Virus record (IMG/VR): IMGVR_UViG_3300033144_003863 | Location: 1-23,500 of that record | Length of the DNA: 23,500 nt | Direction: 5' to 3' (one strand) | Source: a virus | In this document: positions 15,739-22,457 of the stretch, piece by piece | How the letters are laid out: every line of letters starts with the position of its first letter | Position numbering within the stretch: position 1 is the first letter of the stretch | Notes under the pieces: generated by a model | The model's input: only the letters and a program-made list of their open reading frames with translations | Database searches by the model: none | What the model was told of the DNA's origin: nothing | Position numbers and translations under genes: made by a program

Positions 15739-16275
15739 CTATGCGCTGCTTGTGTATTCCACGATGACCGTGTGAAGTGCGCCAACGGTTACACCATTCA
15801 AGTAGGTGTAACAGAGGTCGTATTCCACAAGCGGGTCTTCCGTCAGAGTCGCGGCGTTGAGGTCGAGCAATTCCCACAGGGTCTTGCCGGTGTCCTCGTC
15901 AACCTGCGAGCCAGTCAGCACCCGCTCTGTTAGGGCATAGCCAACGTCACAATCGAGTGCCGCACCGAACAGGTCGATGTCCACCGCTGCGCCATCGTTG
16001 TTGTCTCCCGTCAGGTAAATTCCGAGATCCACGGTGGTCAACGCTGTGCCGGAACCGTCGCAAGCGTCCTTGATCGAAAAGATTCGGTCGCCACTCTTGA
16101 GGGTCAAGAGCCGACAAACCTCGCCGTCTGCAACCGTGGAGGCCCCCATGTCGATTTCCGCACGCGCAATGCGCTTGCTCGCGTGCTTTTTCCCTGCACT
16201 TGTGACGGTTCTGGGGTCAACAATCGCCTGAATATCGACGCCCGTTCCAAAGTGATCGGAGTAATGGACTGCCAT
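15739..16275 (-). CDS. Head decoration/cement-like protein, upstream paralog, 178 aa
   Basis: First of two tandem related genes immediately after the major capsid gene. The protein has no signal peptide and a beta-rich pattern. Its centre (GEVCRLLTLKSGDRIFSI, then LGIYLTGDN, then VDIDLFGAALD) is of a type often found beside podoviral and siphoviral capsid genes, with a strand-turn-strand layout. It is more acidic than its paralog. ATG 16275 has an AAGGA site 6 bases upstream. A 75-base gap with a strong hairpin separates it from the capsid stop, and 52 bases with a UUCG hairpin separate it from the paralog. Possible roles are cement protein, head fibre base or minor head protein. I am sure of the gene and of the paralogy, less of the role. 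Confidence 0.78.
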   Translation of the reverse strand: MAVHYSDHFGTGVDIQAIVDPRTVTSAGKKHASKRIARAEIDMGASTVADGEVCRLLTLKSGDRIFSIKDACDGSGTALTTVDLGIYLTGDNNDGAAVDIDLFGAALDCDVGYALTERVLTGSQVDEDTGKTLWELLDLNAATLTEDPLVEYDLCYTYLNGVTVGALHTVIVEYTSSA

Positions 16276-16301
16276 GCCGTTTCCTTGTGCTGCTTTTCAG
16301 T

Positions 16302-16346
16302 GATGAGAGAGGGGGGGCACGACACCGCGCCGCCCCTCACATCATC
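16302..16346 (-). other. Strong hairpin between capsid and first cement-like gene
   Basis: Starts five bases after the capsid stop. GATGA and GAGGGG on the 5' arm pair with CCCCTC and TCATC on the 3' arm (11 pairs, with a TGT/TC internal loop and an 18-base apical part). No U-tract follows on the transcribed strand. It could be an mRNA-processing site, a 3' stability element for the capsid message, or a weak attenuator. Confidence 0.55.
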
Positions 16347-16350
16347 AGTT

Positions 16351-17226
16351 TTACGCTGCCGCCAGATCTTCGTCGGCCTTGATCCGCACGATCCCGTTCG
16401 GGTCCATGCGTGTTGCGCCGATTCTCATGTCGTAGAAGACCTGAGTGCTGTACTTCTTCGTCGGCAACTCGGAAATCCGGCCACTCGGGTTGATCCCGAT
16501 TGCCAGCTTGATCGAGTTTTTCTGCCAACAGATGACGTCCCGGATGTTTCCCGAGTCGATGGGAGCCCGCTCGCCACGGATGAACGTGAAGCCGAGGAAT
16601 GTATCGACCTCACCCCTGACGAGTGCCTTGACCGCGTTGTAATCCGTGCTTCGGATGGTGTCTTCTCCGAGCATGGATTCGAGGTTGTCGGCAGACAGAT
16701 AGAGGAATCTGTCGTTTTCGGGAACTTCCCGTTGATCGAGCAACTTCTTCGCGCTGGTGATTTTCGCCACGGACAGGTTGGTCGTGCCAACGGCCACTTC
16801 GCGGTCAGCCGGGAAACCTTCATCGGTCGTACCCGTCTGGCCGGTCTTTGCTGTCCCTGTCATTGCTTCCAGGATGATGTCATCGGTGGTCCGTCCTGCC
16901 GCCATCGCAAAGGCTTGCGAATAGGCGTTCGTCGGGTCCGAAAGCATCTGCACGTTGTCGTCGCGGTCGAGCAGGTCGGCGATGTCCCACGATTCCAAGG
17001 TCACCATTCGTCTCAGGTGAGGCGTATCGGTGTATTCAGTATCGCCATGCCGGCTGGTGCGCTTGCTCATCGTGACTGCATCGAGCTGATTGTAATAGGC
17101 GCGGTCGCCTACCACCTTGGGATCTACGTCCACGCTTCCGCGAAGACGAGACATTCCTTGCTGTTGGAGTTGTGTGATTCCGTCCGTGAATTGCTGGACG
17201 AAATGTACGTCTACAGTTTGGGACAT
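16351..17226 (-). CDS. Major capsid protein (HK97-fold, Bbp17-type podoviral), 291 aa
   Basis: Main shell protein. The N-terminus (SQTVDVHFVQQFTDGITQLQQQGMSRLRG) is the usual amphipathic arm of this capsid group. It is followed by the YYNQLDAVTMSKRTSRHGDTEYTDTP region, whose charged loop corresponds to the E-loop, and by HLRRMVTLESWDIADLLDRDD. The second half has the YLSADNLESMLG helix, then VDTFLGFTFIRG and IGATRMDPNGIVRI, which match the usual P-domain/A-domain ending. The ATG has a very strong GGAGGGG site, the best in the operon, fitting the highest-demand product. The gene sits after the scaffold and one small gene, and lies in the only loosely spaced part of the block. A long antisense frame over it is a shadow. 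Confidence 0.9.
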   Translation of the reverse strand: MSQTVDVHFVQQFTDGITQLQQQGMSRLRGSVDVDPKVVGDRAYYNQLDAVTMSKRTSRHGDTEYTDTPHLRRMVTLESWDIADLLDRDDNVQMLSDPTNAYSQAFAMAAGRTTDDIILEAMTGTAKTGQTGTTDEGFPADREVAVGTTNLSVAKITSAKKLLDQREVPENDRFLYLSADNLESMLGEDTIRSTDYNAVKALVRGEVDTFLGFTFIRGERAPIDSGNIRDVICWQKNSIKLAIGINPSGRISELPTKKYSTQVFYDMRIGATRMDPNGIVRIKADEDLAAA

Positions 17227-17262
17227 AATCCCCTCCGTTCATCGTTTCAAATGAAGTCGAAG

Positions 17263-17284
17263 GGGTTGCCCGGAAACCGGACCC
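17263..17284 (-). other. RNA hairpin H2 in the capsid leader with GCA bulge
   Basis: On the transcribed strand the RNA reads GGGU CCGG UUU CCGG GCA ACCC. Eight base pairs form (ACCC/GGGU and CCGG/CCGG) with a three-base GCA bulge on the 3' arm. It lies 37 bases upstream of the capsid ATG and has no U-tract, so it is not a factor-independent terminator. It has the same bulged helix as H1 (17331-17355). This is a sequence observation; folding was not computed. Confidence 0.55.
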
Positions 17285-17330
17285 TCTCTTGCCTGTGCGT
17301 CGGCCTGCCGTCCCTACTTTCGGGCGAGCA

Positions 17331-17355
17331 GTTGGACCCTTACGGGTTGCCCAAC
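17331..17355 (-). other. RNA hairpin H1 in the capsid leader with GCA bulge and GUAA loop
   Basis: On the transcribed strand the RNA reads GUUGG GCA ACCC GUAA GGGU CCAAC: nine base pairs, a three-base GCA bulge on the 5' arm, and a GUAA (GNRA-type) tetraloop. It lies 4 bases after the stop of the 116-aa gene. No U-tract follows. The paired core (GG-GCA-ACCC facing GGGUCC) is shared with H2. Confidence 0.6.
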
Positions 17356-17359
17356 GGTA

Positions 17360-17710
17360 TTAAGTTTTGCGTGACGCCTTTTTCTTGGACGCTTTTGTCT
17401 TGCGCGTCACAGTAGTTGGTTCGGAAGGGATTGCGGATTGGGGTTCGAGGATTTCTTCTGGGAGAGGTCGTTCGATACGGTAGGCGGCTTCGGCATAGGC
17501 CAAGAGCCCTTTGGTTCGGATACTCGGCATTGCCTGGACGATTGATTCGACGATTGCAAGCCTGTAATCACCGTCCTCATCATTGTCTTCTTCGAAGACC
17601 CAGTTGAGAATGGGCGTGATATGCCCAAAGAGAAATGCGGGATCAGGGATTTGTTTCCCCTGAAGGCAAATTCTCGTTGCCGTCGTCAACGCTTTTTCAC
17701 GCTTGTTCAT
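17360..17710 (-). CDS. Hypothetical small protein between scaffold and capsid, 116 aa
   Basis: The start ATG overlaps the scaffold stop (ATGA), so it is probably translated by coupling to the scaffold. Residues about 1-85 look helical, with an acidic centre (NWVFEEDNDEDGDYRLAIVE). The C-terminal 20 residues are a Lys/Arg/Thr/Ser tail ending KTKASKKKASRKT. A basic tail like this suggests contact with DNA or with the acidic scaffold. I do not recognise a family. Given its place it may take part in head assembly, but that is inference only. Confidence 0.7.
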   Translation of the reverse strand: MNKREKALTTATRICLQGKQIPDPAFLFGHITPILNWVFEEDNDEDGDYRLAIVESIVQAMPSIRTKGLLAYAEAAYRIERPLPEEILEPQSAIPSEPTTVTRKTKASKKKASRKT

Positions 17711-18609
17711 GCCTGTTCGCCGCCTCCCATCGCGTACAGATCCATTCTCCGCTGGACCGCTGCATCATGTCCAGGGTGGCCCTTGTCTCCAAGTTGCTTC
17801 TGGAAAGTCTCATCATTTTCCAGTTTTGTCAACTCTGCCTTGGCTTCGTCCTTCGTGAGCGTCATTCGCTTGCGGGAACCCATGCCGTGAATGTCGTGTT
17901 CCGAGTAGTCCTCGCCGGCTCGCGCCATCGCCCTCACGAACGCTGGGCTCTGGCCGATCATCGTCCCATCCTTGAGTTCGAGTAGGGCAAAATCCTCCAT
18001 CGTGTCGCCGAAGATTTCCTGCATTGTGAGATTCGCCAAGCGGACCTTGGCGTCATACGCCGAGCCCCACTCTTGCTTCAGAACGCCAGCCGACTCCTTC
18101 TTGGTGTTCTGCATCCGTTCAATCGTGGACGTCTGGATGCCGTGTTGCCGCTCGATCTCGAATCCGAGTACGCCCGCGACTTGCCCTGGCGTGAGCTTCA
18201 ATTCGTGCATCTTGGCAACCATCGCGTTTTGCGCTTCGCCATCCCAGGGGAGCCCTTCGGGGATTTCCAACCCTGACGCAACGTCGTATTCGCCTGCGGT
18301 CTTGGGCACGCCGATGTGTTCGTAATAGGCGTCGATCTGATCTTGTGGGGCGTCATCGTTGGGGACGCGGATTCCCTGCGCGGAAAAGGATTTCTCGAGT
18401 TCTATGTACGAGGTGGCGAGCGCCGTTTCGTCCGCGAACTTTTGCAACCCTGGATGACCGGAAACCTCGCCGCCGAGCCTTTGGGAGAAGTGCGTATTGT
18501 CTCCACCACCCTCGCCGCCCTTTCCACCATCGCCGCCGCTTCCGCCGCCATCGCCTCCAGCGCTTCCCTGACCACCTTCGCCCTGTCCATCTCCGTCACC
18601 GTCGCCCAT
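17707..18609 (-). CDS. Scaffolding protein, 300 aa
   Basis: Assembly chaperone that guides the capsid shell and then leaves. The N-terminal 40 residues are almost only Gly, Asp, Glu, Ser and Gln, a disordered acidic leader. After that comes a mostly helical, charged body with the layout of podoviral scaffolds: GHPGLQKFADETALATSYIELEK near 52-74, a GVPKTAGEYDV segment, and a Lys/Glu-rich C-terminal helix (LTKDEAKAELTKLEND). The C-terminal part is usually where a scaffold binds the capsid. AAAGGA lies 7 bases before ATG 18609. It sits three bases after the Bbp19-like gene and overlaps the next gene by four bases. No protease motif is seen, so this is not a fused maturation protease. Confidence 0.85.
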   Translation of the reverse strand: MGDGDGDGQGEGGQGSAGGDGGGSGGDGGKGGEGGGDNTHFSQRLGGEVSGHPGLQKFADETALATSYIELEKSFSAQGIRVPNDDAPQDQIDAYYEHIGVPKTAGEYDVASGLEIPEGLPWDGEAQNAMVAKMHELKLTPGQVAGVLGFEIERQHGIQTSTIERMQNTKKESAGVLKQEWGSAYDAKVRLANLTMQEIFGDTMEDFALLELKDGTMIGQSPAFVRAMARAGEDYSEHDIHGMGSRKRMTLTKDEAKAELTKLENDETFQKQLGDKGHPGHDAAVQRRMDLYAMGGGEQA

Positions 18610-18612
18610 GAT

Positions 18613-18888
18613 TTAGTCCTTTCCCTGGTCTTTGAATTTGTCGATGATTTTCTCGATCTGCTCATCGGTCATTCTCAGAACCGCTTTGATGTGAAGTATC
18701 GCGTGTCTACGGCCAGTGAGATTTGCCGTGACATATGGATTCTCATTGAACAAATCCTTGCTCCACCCACAATGGTTGATGAGGTCGTTCAGGACGAACT
18801 GACCATCTTCGCTCTCGAACACGTTGACGTATGCGTCCCGTCGCCGCCATGTCCACCACTTGAACTTCTTGGGAGAGAGGAAAGCCAT
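18613..18888 (-). CDS. Bbp19-like small phage protein, 91 aa
   Basis: A short protein between portal and scaffold. The pattern VFESEDGQFVLNDLINHCGW (about 23-42), then a short linker with NPY, then TGRRHAILHIKAVLRM matches the small 'Bbp19-like' family found in podoviruses near the portal and scaffold genes. The role of this family is not established, to my knowledge. The start ATG has an overlapping GGAAGGA site 3 bases upstream. No signal peptide is seen, and the N-terminus is aromatic and basic (KKFKWWTWRRR), which may bind nucleic acid. A 24-base junction that includes the portal stop separates it from the portal frame. Confidence 0.72.
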   Translation of the reverse strand: MAFLSPKKFKWWTWRRRDAYVNVFESEDGQFVLNDLINHCGWSKDLFNENPYVTANLTGRRHAILHIKAVLRMTDEQIEKIIDKFKDQGKD

Positions 18889-18906
18889 TGATCCTTCCGT
18901 AAAGCG

Positions 18907-20556
18907 TTACGCTGCGGCGGAAGGTTGCACATCAATCCCCGCCTTACCAGCCATATCCGCGATGGCGGTTGCTTGCTCCAATTTCTGCGCCTCGGCTTGC
19001 TGTTGCGCGCGACCCTCGCGGATCGTTTCCGTATCCTGATCGGACCGAAGAATCTGAATCGGAGCGCCGCGAGACTCGTGGATGAGCTTGATCGAAGCGT
19101 CAGGGTCGAGCCGGTCGAGAACCTGTGGTGCGCCCGCTTGGGCAATCGTGACGGCTGCTTGCCAGACTTCCATTGTCGCCCTGGCCTCGGGGAGTCGTTG
19201 GCTCCGCAACACCGGGCTGTTGTACGAGACTTCGTAATCCGTACCTCGAAGCTGCTCGGGCATCGGCGGGAACTGCCCGCGCCTGAACATCAAAGAGAAT
19301 TCACGTTTCACCATTGGGTCAAGAAGCTCGACCTTCAAGCGCGAGAGCATCGGAGCCATCATTCGCTGTGCTTCAGCGGAGAGTTCCAGAACCTGCGTGG
19401 CCGTCATTCGTGGGTCACGGAAGAGCTGCATCAGCGTGGCGAAGAATGCTTCCCGAATGCTCTGCTGGTAGCGCTCGATGATCGCATCGGTAATGGGGAA
19501 GTTGGCCCCGGTGGGGATGACGCCGATTGGGTTGCCCCTTGTCTGCACGATCAAGTCTTCCCGAACGACGTTCATACCACCGGGACTCGTAACCAGTTGG
19601 GTCAGGACTCCATCATCCGGCACAGTCAGCGGCGGGTCGGCTGCTTTCTGTGCCATCTGCAAAGTCGTGCGGCCCATCTCGTTGAGCATCATTCCATCGG
19701 ACAAGGAGGTCATGCCCGGCCCGCGCCCGTAGGCTTCGCCTGCTTCTTTGCTCCACCTTGCAACGTGAATCGGTTGCTCGTAGTAGCCGCCTTCGGAAAC
19801 GATCTTGTTATCTTCCTCCATGACGTAGACGCTTCGCCAAGGCTTACGCTGTCCCTTCAAGAAGCCGGGTTGGGACAGAGGGTCGTCAACGTGATGAACC
19901 AAATGGACGAACCAGAATTTGTCGTTGTTCGCAGATTTATCGAGCGCGTCATCTAGAGCCTTGACGCCCGTTCGCTTTGGTGATCCCTCGCCCCATGCGA
20001 GCGCGGCTTGACGCGCGGTGTACTGGAAGCGGCGGAAGACCAGATCAATCCGCCCGAGATGGTCTTCATCCACATAGATTTCGCCCAGGGGTCTCGCGGA
20101 AAAATACGAGTAATCTCCCATATCTACGGTGAACATCGCGGAGGTTCCGAATCCGCCGATGTCGTAGAAAATCTCCGCCATGTTGACCGCGAATCCAGCC
20201 CGAGGTTGCGAGAATGAGCGGCGCATCCGTTTGGTGACTTCTTGGAACCATTCGATGATTGGACGTTGCTCGGCCAGGTCATCGTCAATGGGAAGAACTG
20301 AGAACCAGGGGGTTCCGGGATCAGCCATCAAGCCTTGGAGCCCACCCGCGAGTTGGATTAGCGACTGGCGCGCTGTGGTGTCGAGGATTTCGGAAGTTCG
20401 TCTGCGCCCTGGCTCGATCGTTTCGCCGCTGAATCCGTCCCGGCGACCGAAGAGGTTATCCGCGCATTGCTGCCATTCGCTTTCAAAGGTCGTCCGGTTG
20501 GCTTTCGTAAGATCGAAAGCCTCCATGATCTCCTTGCCTGTGAGAAGCCCCGCCAT
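18907..20556 (-). CDS. Portal protein (T7 gp8-type head-to-tail connector), 549 aa
   Basis: Forms the dodecameric portal through which DNA enters and leaves the head. Residues 21-40 (RTTFESEWQQCADNLFGRRD) and 53-88 (RTSEILDTTARQSLIQLA, GGLQGLMADPGTPWFSVLP) are the hallmark N-terminal part of the head-to-tail connecting protein family. Further conserved blocks are EIFYDIGGFGTSAMF (about 128-142) and the C-terminal helical barrel part. The length is about that of T7 gp8 (536 residues). ATG 20556 directly follows the TAA of the 80-aa gene and has only a weak ribosome site, implying coupling. A second ATG at 20526 has AAGGAG 3 bases upstream and could be an alternative start. Confidence 0.93.
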   Translation of the reverse strand: MAGLLTGKEIMEAFDLTKANRTTFESEWQQCADNLFGRRDGFSGETIEPGRRRTSEILDTTARQSLIQLAGGLQGLMADPGTPWFSVLPIDDDLAEQRPIIEWFQEVTKRMRRSFSQPRAGFAVNMAEIFYDIGGFGTSAMFTVDMGDYSYFSARPLGEIYVDEDHLGRIDLVFRRFQYTARQAALAWGEGSPKRTGVKALDDALDKSANNDKFWFVHLVHHVDDPLSQPGFLKGQRKPWRSVYVMEEDNKIVSEGGYYEQPIHVARWSKEAGEAYGRGPGMTSLSDGMMLNEMGRTTLQMAQKAADPPLTVPDDGVLTQLVTSPGGMNVVREDLIVQTRGNPIGVIPTGANFPITDAIIERYQQSIREAFFATLMQLFRDPRMTATQVLELSAEAQRMMAPMLSRLKVELLDPMVKREFSLMFRRGQFPPMPEQLRGTDYEVSYNSPVLRSQRLPEARATMEVWQAAVTIAQAGAPQVLDRLDPDASIKLIHESRGAPIQILRSDQDTETIREGRAQQQAEAQKLEQATAIADMAGKAGIDVQPSAAA

Positions 20557-20799
20557 TTATGTGCTGCCGATGAGGGTGCCGGTCGTGCGTTCCGCCCCGA
20601 TCTGCCCGCCAACCAGAAGATTGTTGCCCGCGAAGGTCTGGCGACCTTTCCGCTTCTGCGCGTCGATGAGTTCTTGGTCGATGTCGTTTACATCCAGCCG
20701 GCGTTGCTCTGGGAGTTTGGGAGATTTTGCTGATGCGATTCCGACAACGGTTGTCGCCAGACCGATAAGCGCGGGGAGTACGGGGAGAATTGCAGCCAC
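20557..20799 (-). CDS. Small hydrophobic-N-terminus protein between terminase and portal, 80 aa
   Basis: GTG start at 20799 overlaps the stop of the preceding gene (TAGTG) with GGGAG 3 bases upstream. Residues 2-24 form one hydrophobic segment (AAILPVLPALIGLATTVVGIASA). It could be a membrane anchor or a signal peptide with AxA at its end, and is followed by a polar, charged remainder. Similar tiny genes sit between terL and portal in several podoviruses. A holin-type or membrane-associated role is possible but the gene lies inside the packaging cluster, so a structural or packaging role is equally open. Not recognised beyond that. Confidence 0.65.
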   Translation of the reverse strand: MAAILPVLPALIGLATTVVGIASAKSPKLPEQRRLDVNDIDQELIDAQKRKGRQTFAGNNLLVGGQIGAERTTGTLIGST

Positions 20800-20990
20800 T
20801 AACTCCCACCTCCAATGAGCAATTGCGCGCCTATCGCGCCGACGTCTGCCACTGTAGATGAGGGGGCTACCTGCTTCCGGTTGACCGCGTTTTCCAAAGC
20901 GAGGATTTCGCCCAGCAACCCCTTCTTGCGCTTTCGGGGATCTGTAGCCAACGGAGGCCCGCTACTATTGTCCCCAAGGAAACTTGACAT
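20799..20990 (-). CDS. Very small hypothetical protein downstream of terminase, 63 aa
   Basis: ATG 20990 has a GAAGG site 6 bases upstream, which decides against the TTG one codon earlier. The product is rich in Gly and Ser with a basic patch DPRKRKKG at about 17-24 (63-aa numbering), then a helical region ALENAVNRKQ and a Gly/Ile/Leu C-terminus. It lies 9 bases after the large-terminase stop and overlaps the next gene by one base, so it is part of the operon. No family is recognised. Confidence 0.6.
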   Translation of the reverse strand: MSSFLGDNSSGPPLATDPRKRKKGLLGEILALENAVNRKQVAPSSTVADVGAIGAQLLIGGGS

Positions 20991-20999
20991 CAATTACCT

Positions 21000-22457
21000 T
21001 CAATGCCTGGAGGAATACGGGTCGAGAACATTATACGGCTTCACTGTCATTTGTCGCCCCGTGCCCGGATCGACGCGGAACTGGCGAAGCATCATAATTG
21101 CGATTCTGGTGGCGCTCATCAAGTCGTCATGCTCGGCCACGATGATGCCGTCCTTCCGGTGGTAGGTCCGGTATTCCTCCAACCACAGGTGGCAGTTGGA
21201 AAAGACCTTGAGCCGCCCGGTCGCAAAGCGTTCGTTCATCATCAAGATTCCGGGTTCCACCGTATAGCCGCCAGATCGGTAGGTGGCGTGTGTCCCCATC
21301 ATCCGAACACCCTTCTGCCGGTACATTTGGGCATAGGTGATTCCAGCGTTGGGCTCGTGCCTGCCAGCATCATGGGGGTACGCGGTCGGAGCCCATTGGG
21401 GGCCTCCGGTTAGGATCGCATCGGCATGGAGCGCAACCCGAATATCCTTGTTCCGGTAATCGTTGTAGATGTAAACGGTGTCTGTGTCGCGGTCGTGAGC
21501 TGCGTGAACCACAGCGGTAGGATGGTTGCCGTATCCGATGTCGAGTCCATTGGCCCTGGCGTAATGCCGGGGAATCTCGAACGGCTCCACAACGATTGCG
21601 CTTTCCATGTGGATGAACACTCGGCCCGAGCCCAGCATCGGAATGCCCTTGGTCCGTGCTTCTTTCTCGTGTTCTGGGTAGCGGTTGATGATCTTTGTGC
21701 GCTCTTCTTCTGGGATATGCTTTGCTTCGAAGATTTCCATCATTACCCACCAACGCTCTTCGGTGGACGGTTCCGGGTAGAAGAGTCGGACCACGTTACT
21801 CATACCAAGCAGGGGAGTAAAGGTGATTGCAATATGTCCTTGAGTGTTCGTAATGCGTGCGAGGCATTCGGTATGGATATCTTGAGGGGGCTCTTCGTCG
21901 AGCCATATGAAGTCTATCTCGTCGCTCGCCCAGGTCCCCAATTTCATTTCATAGCTTTTGAATACAAGGCGGGATACGCCGCCATCTTTGTGACGGATAT
22001 TCACATAGTCTACGAGCCCAGAAATTGCACGGTTCATTACTGGCTTACCGATAATTGATTCCCTGGGAATCATCCCGGTGCCCCAGTCGTTCTCGTCGCC
22101 GAGCAACATGACTTGAACGCGCTCGCGCGTGGCCTTGTTGGTAACTCCTGCCGCCCAGCAACGGATGGGTTTGTTGAACTTCTTTCCTTGCCACCATTCG
22201 GGGTAGTCGCCGGTCAGGTGGCATTGGGTTTCGTATCCACCGCAATACGTCTTGCCAAGCTGATTGCCAGCTAAGAAGAGTCGTTCCGGATGTTCCGCAC
22301 CCGCGTTGTGAAACGCGAGCTGCTTTTCATAGGGTTGATACAGGGTCCGAGTCTGGTACTTCAGCGACACTACTTGGCGTGCTATCTCCCGTAGTGCCTC
22401 CATCCCCAATTTCGGGTCTGCGTTCAATCCCACAGGCGGCTGCAAGTGCATCGGCAT
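21000..22457 (-). CDS. Terminase large subunit, 485 aa
   Basis: Motor and nuclease that packages DNA into the head. The N-terminal ATPase has Walker A AGNQLGKT at 63-70 and Walker B IDFIWLDEEP at 181-190 with the catalytic Glu pair. The C-terminal RNase H-like nuclease has the acidic residues of its three motifs in LDIGYG (D306), AYPHDAGRH (D363) and EHDDLMSATR (D444/D445). The layout is of the P22/Terminase_6-like type, different from T7 gp19. The start is uncertain: ATG 22457 (485 aa, AAGGGG 10 bases upstream), ATG 22403, or GTG 22370. All overlap the small-terminase gene, by 131, 77 or 44 bases, and the core begins only at residue 32. Confidence is high for identity, moderate for the start. 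Confidence 0.93.
   Translation of the reverse strand: MPMHLQPPVGLNADPKLGMEALREIARQVVSLKYQTRTLYQPYEKQLAFHNAGAEHPERLFLAGNQLGKTYCGGYETQCHLTGDYPEWWQGKKFNKPIRCWAAGVTNKATRERVQVMLLGDENDWGTGMIPRESIIGKPVMNRAISGLVDYVNIRHKDGGVSRLVFKSYEMKLGTWASDEIDFIWLDEEPPQDIHTECLARITNTQGHIAITFTPLLGMSNVVRLFYPEPSTEERWWVMMEIFEAKHIPEEERTKIINRYPEHEKEARTKGIPMLGSGRVFIHMESAIVVEPFEIPRHYARANGLDIGYGNHPTAVVHAAHDRDTDTVYIYNDYRNKDIRVALHADAILTGGPQWAPTAYPHDAGRHEPNAGITYAQMYRQKGVRMMGTHATYRSGGYTVEPGILMMNERFATGRLKVFSNCHLWLEEYRTYHRKDGIIVAEHDDLMSATRIAIMMLRQFRVDPGTGRQMTVKPYNVLDPYSSRH

Larger units (their letters stand above)
17227..17359 (-). promoter_or_regulatory. 133-base leader before the capsid gene
   Basis: This is the largest gap in the leftward block. 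It holds hairpins H1 and H2, a GC-rich middle, and the strong GGAGG site of the capsid gene close to its end. I see no convincing -10/-35 pair and no T7-like promoter consensus. A phage-specific promoter of unknown consensus cannot be excluded. Confidence 0.45.

Noticed and set aside
15060-17359. The capsid-region hairpins as factor-independent terminators
   Set aside because: None is followed by a U-tract on the transcribed strand.
16183-17415. A 410-codon plus-strand frame across the capsid gene
   Set aside because: It is antisense to the capsid gene, lacks a ribosome site and has Arg/His/Cys-rich low-sense composition typical of shadow frames in GC-rich genes.
19529-19537. Another GGGTTGCCC, the H1/H2 arm sequence, inside the portal gene
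   Set aside because: It encodes part of a conserved protein segment and no facing GGGTCC is nearby, so it looks like chance.
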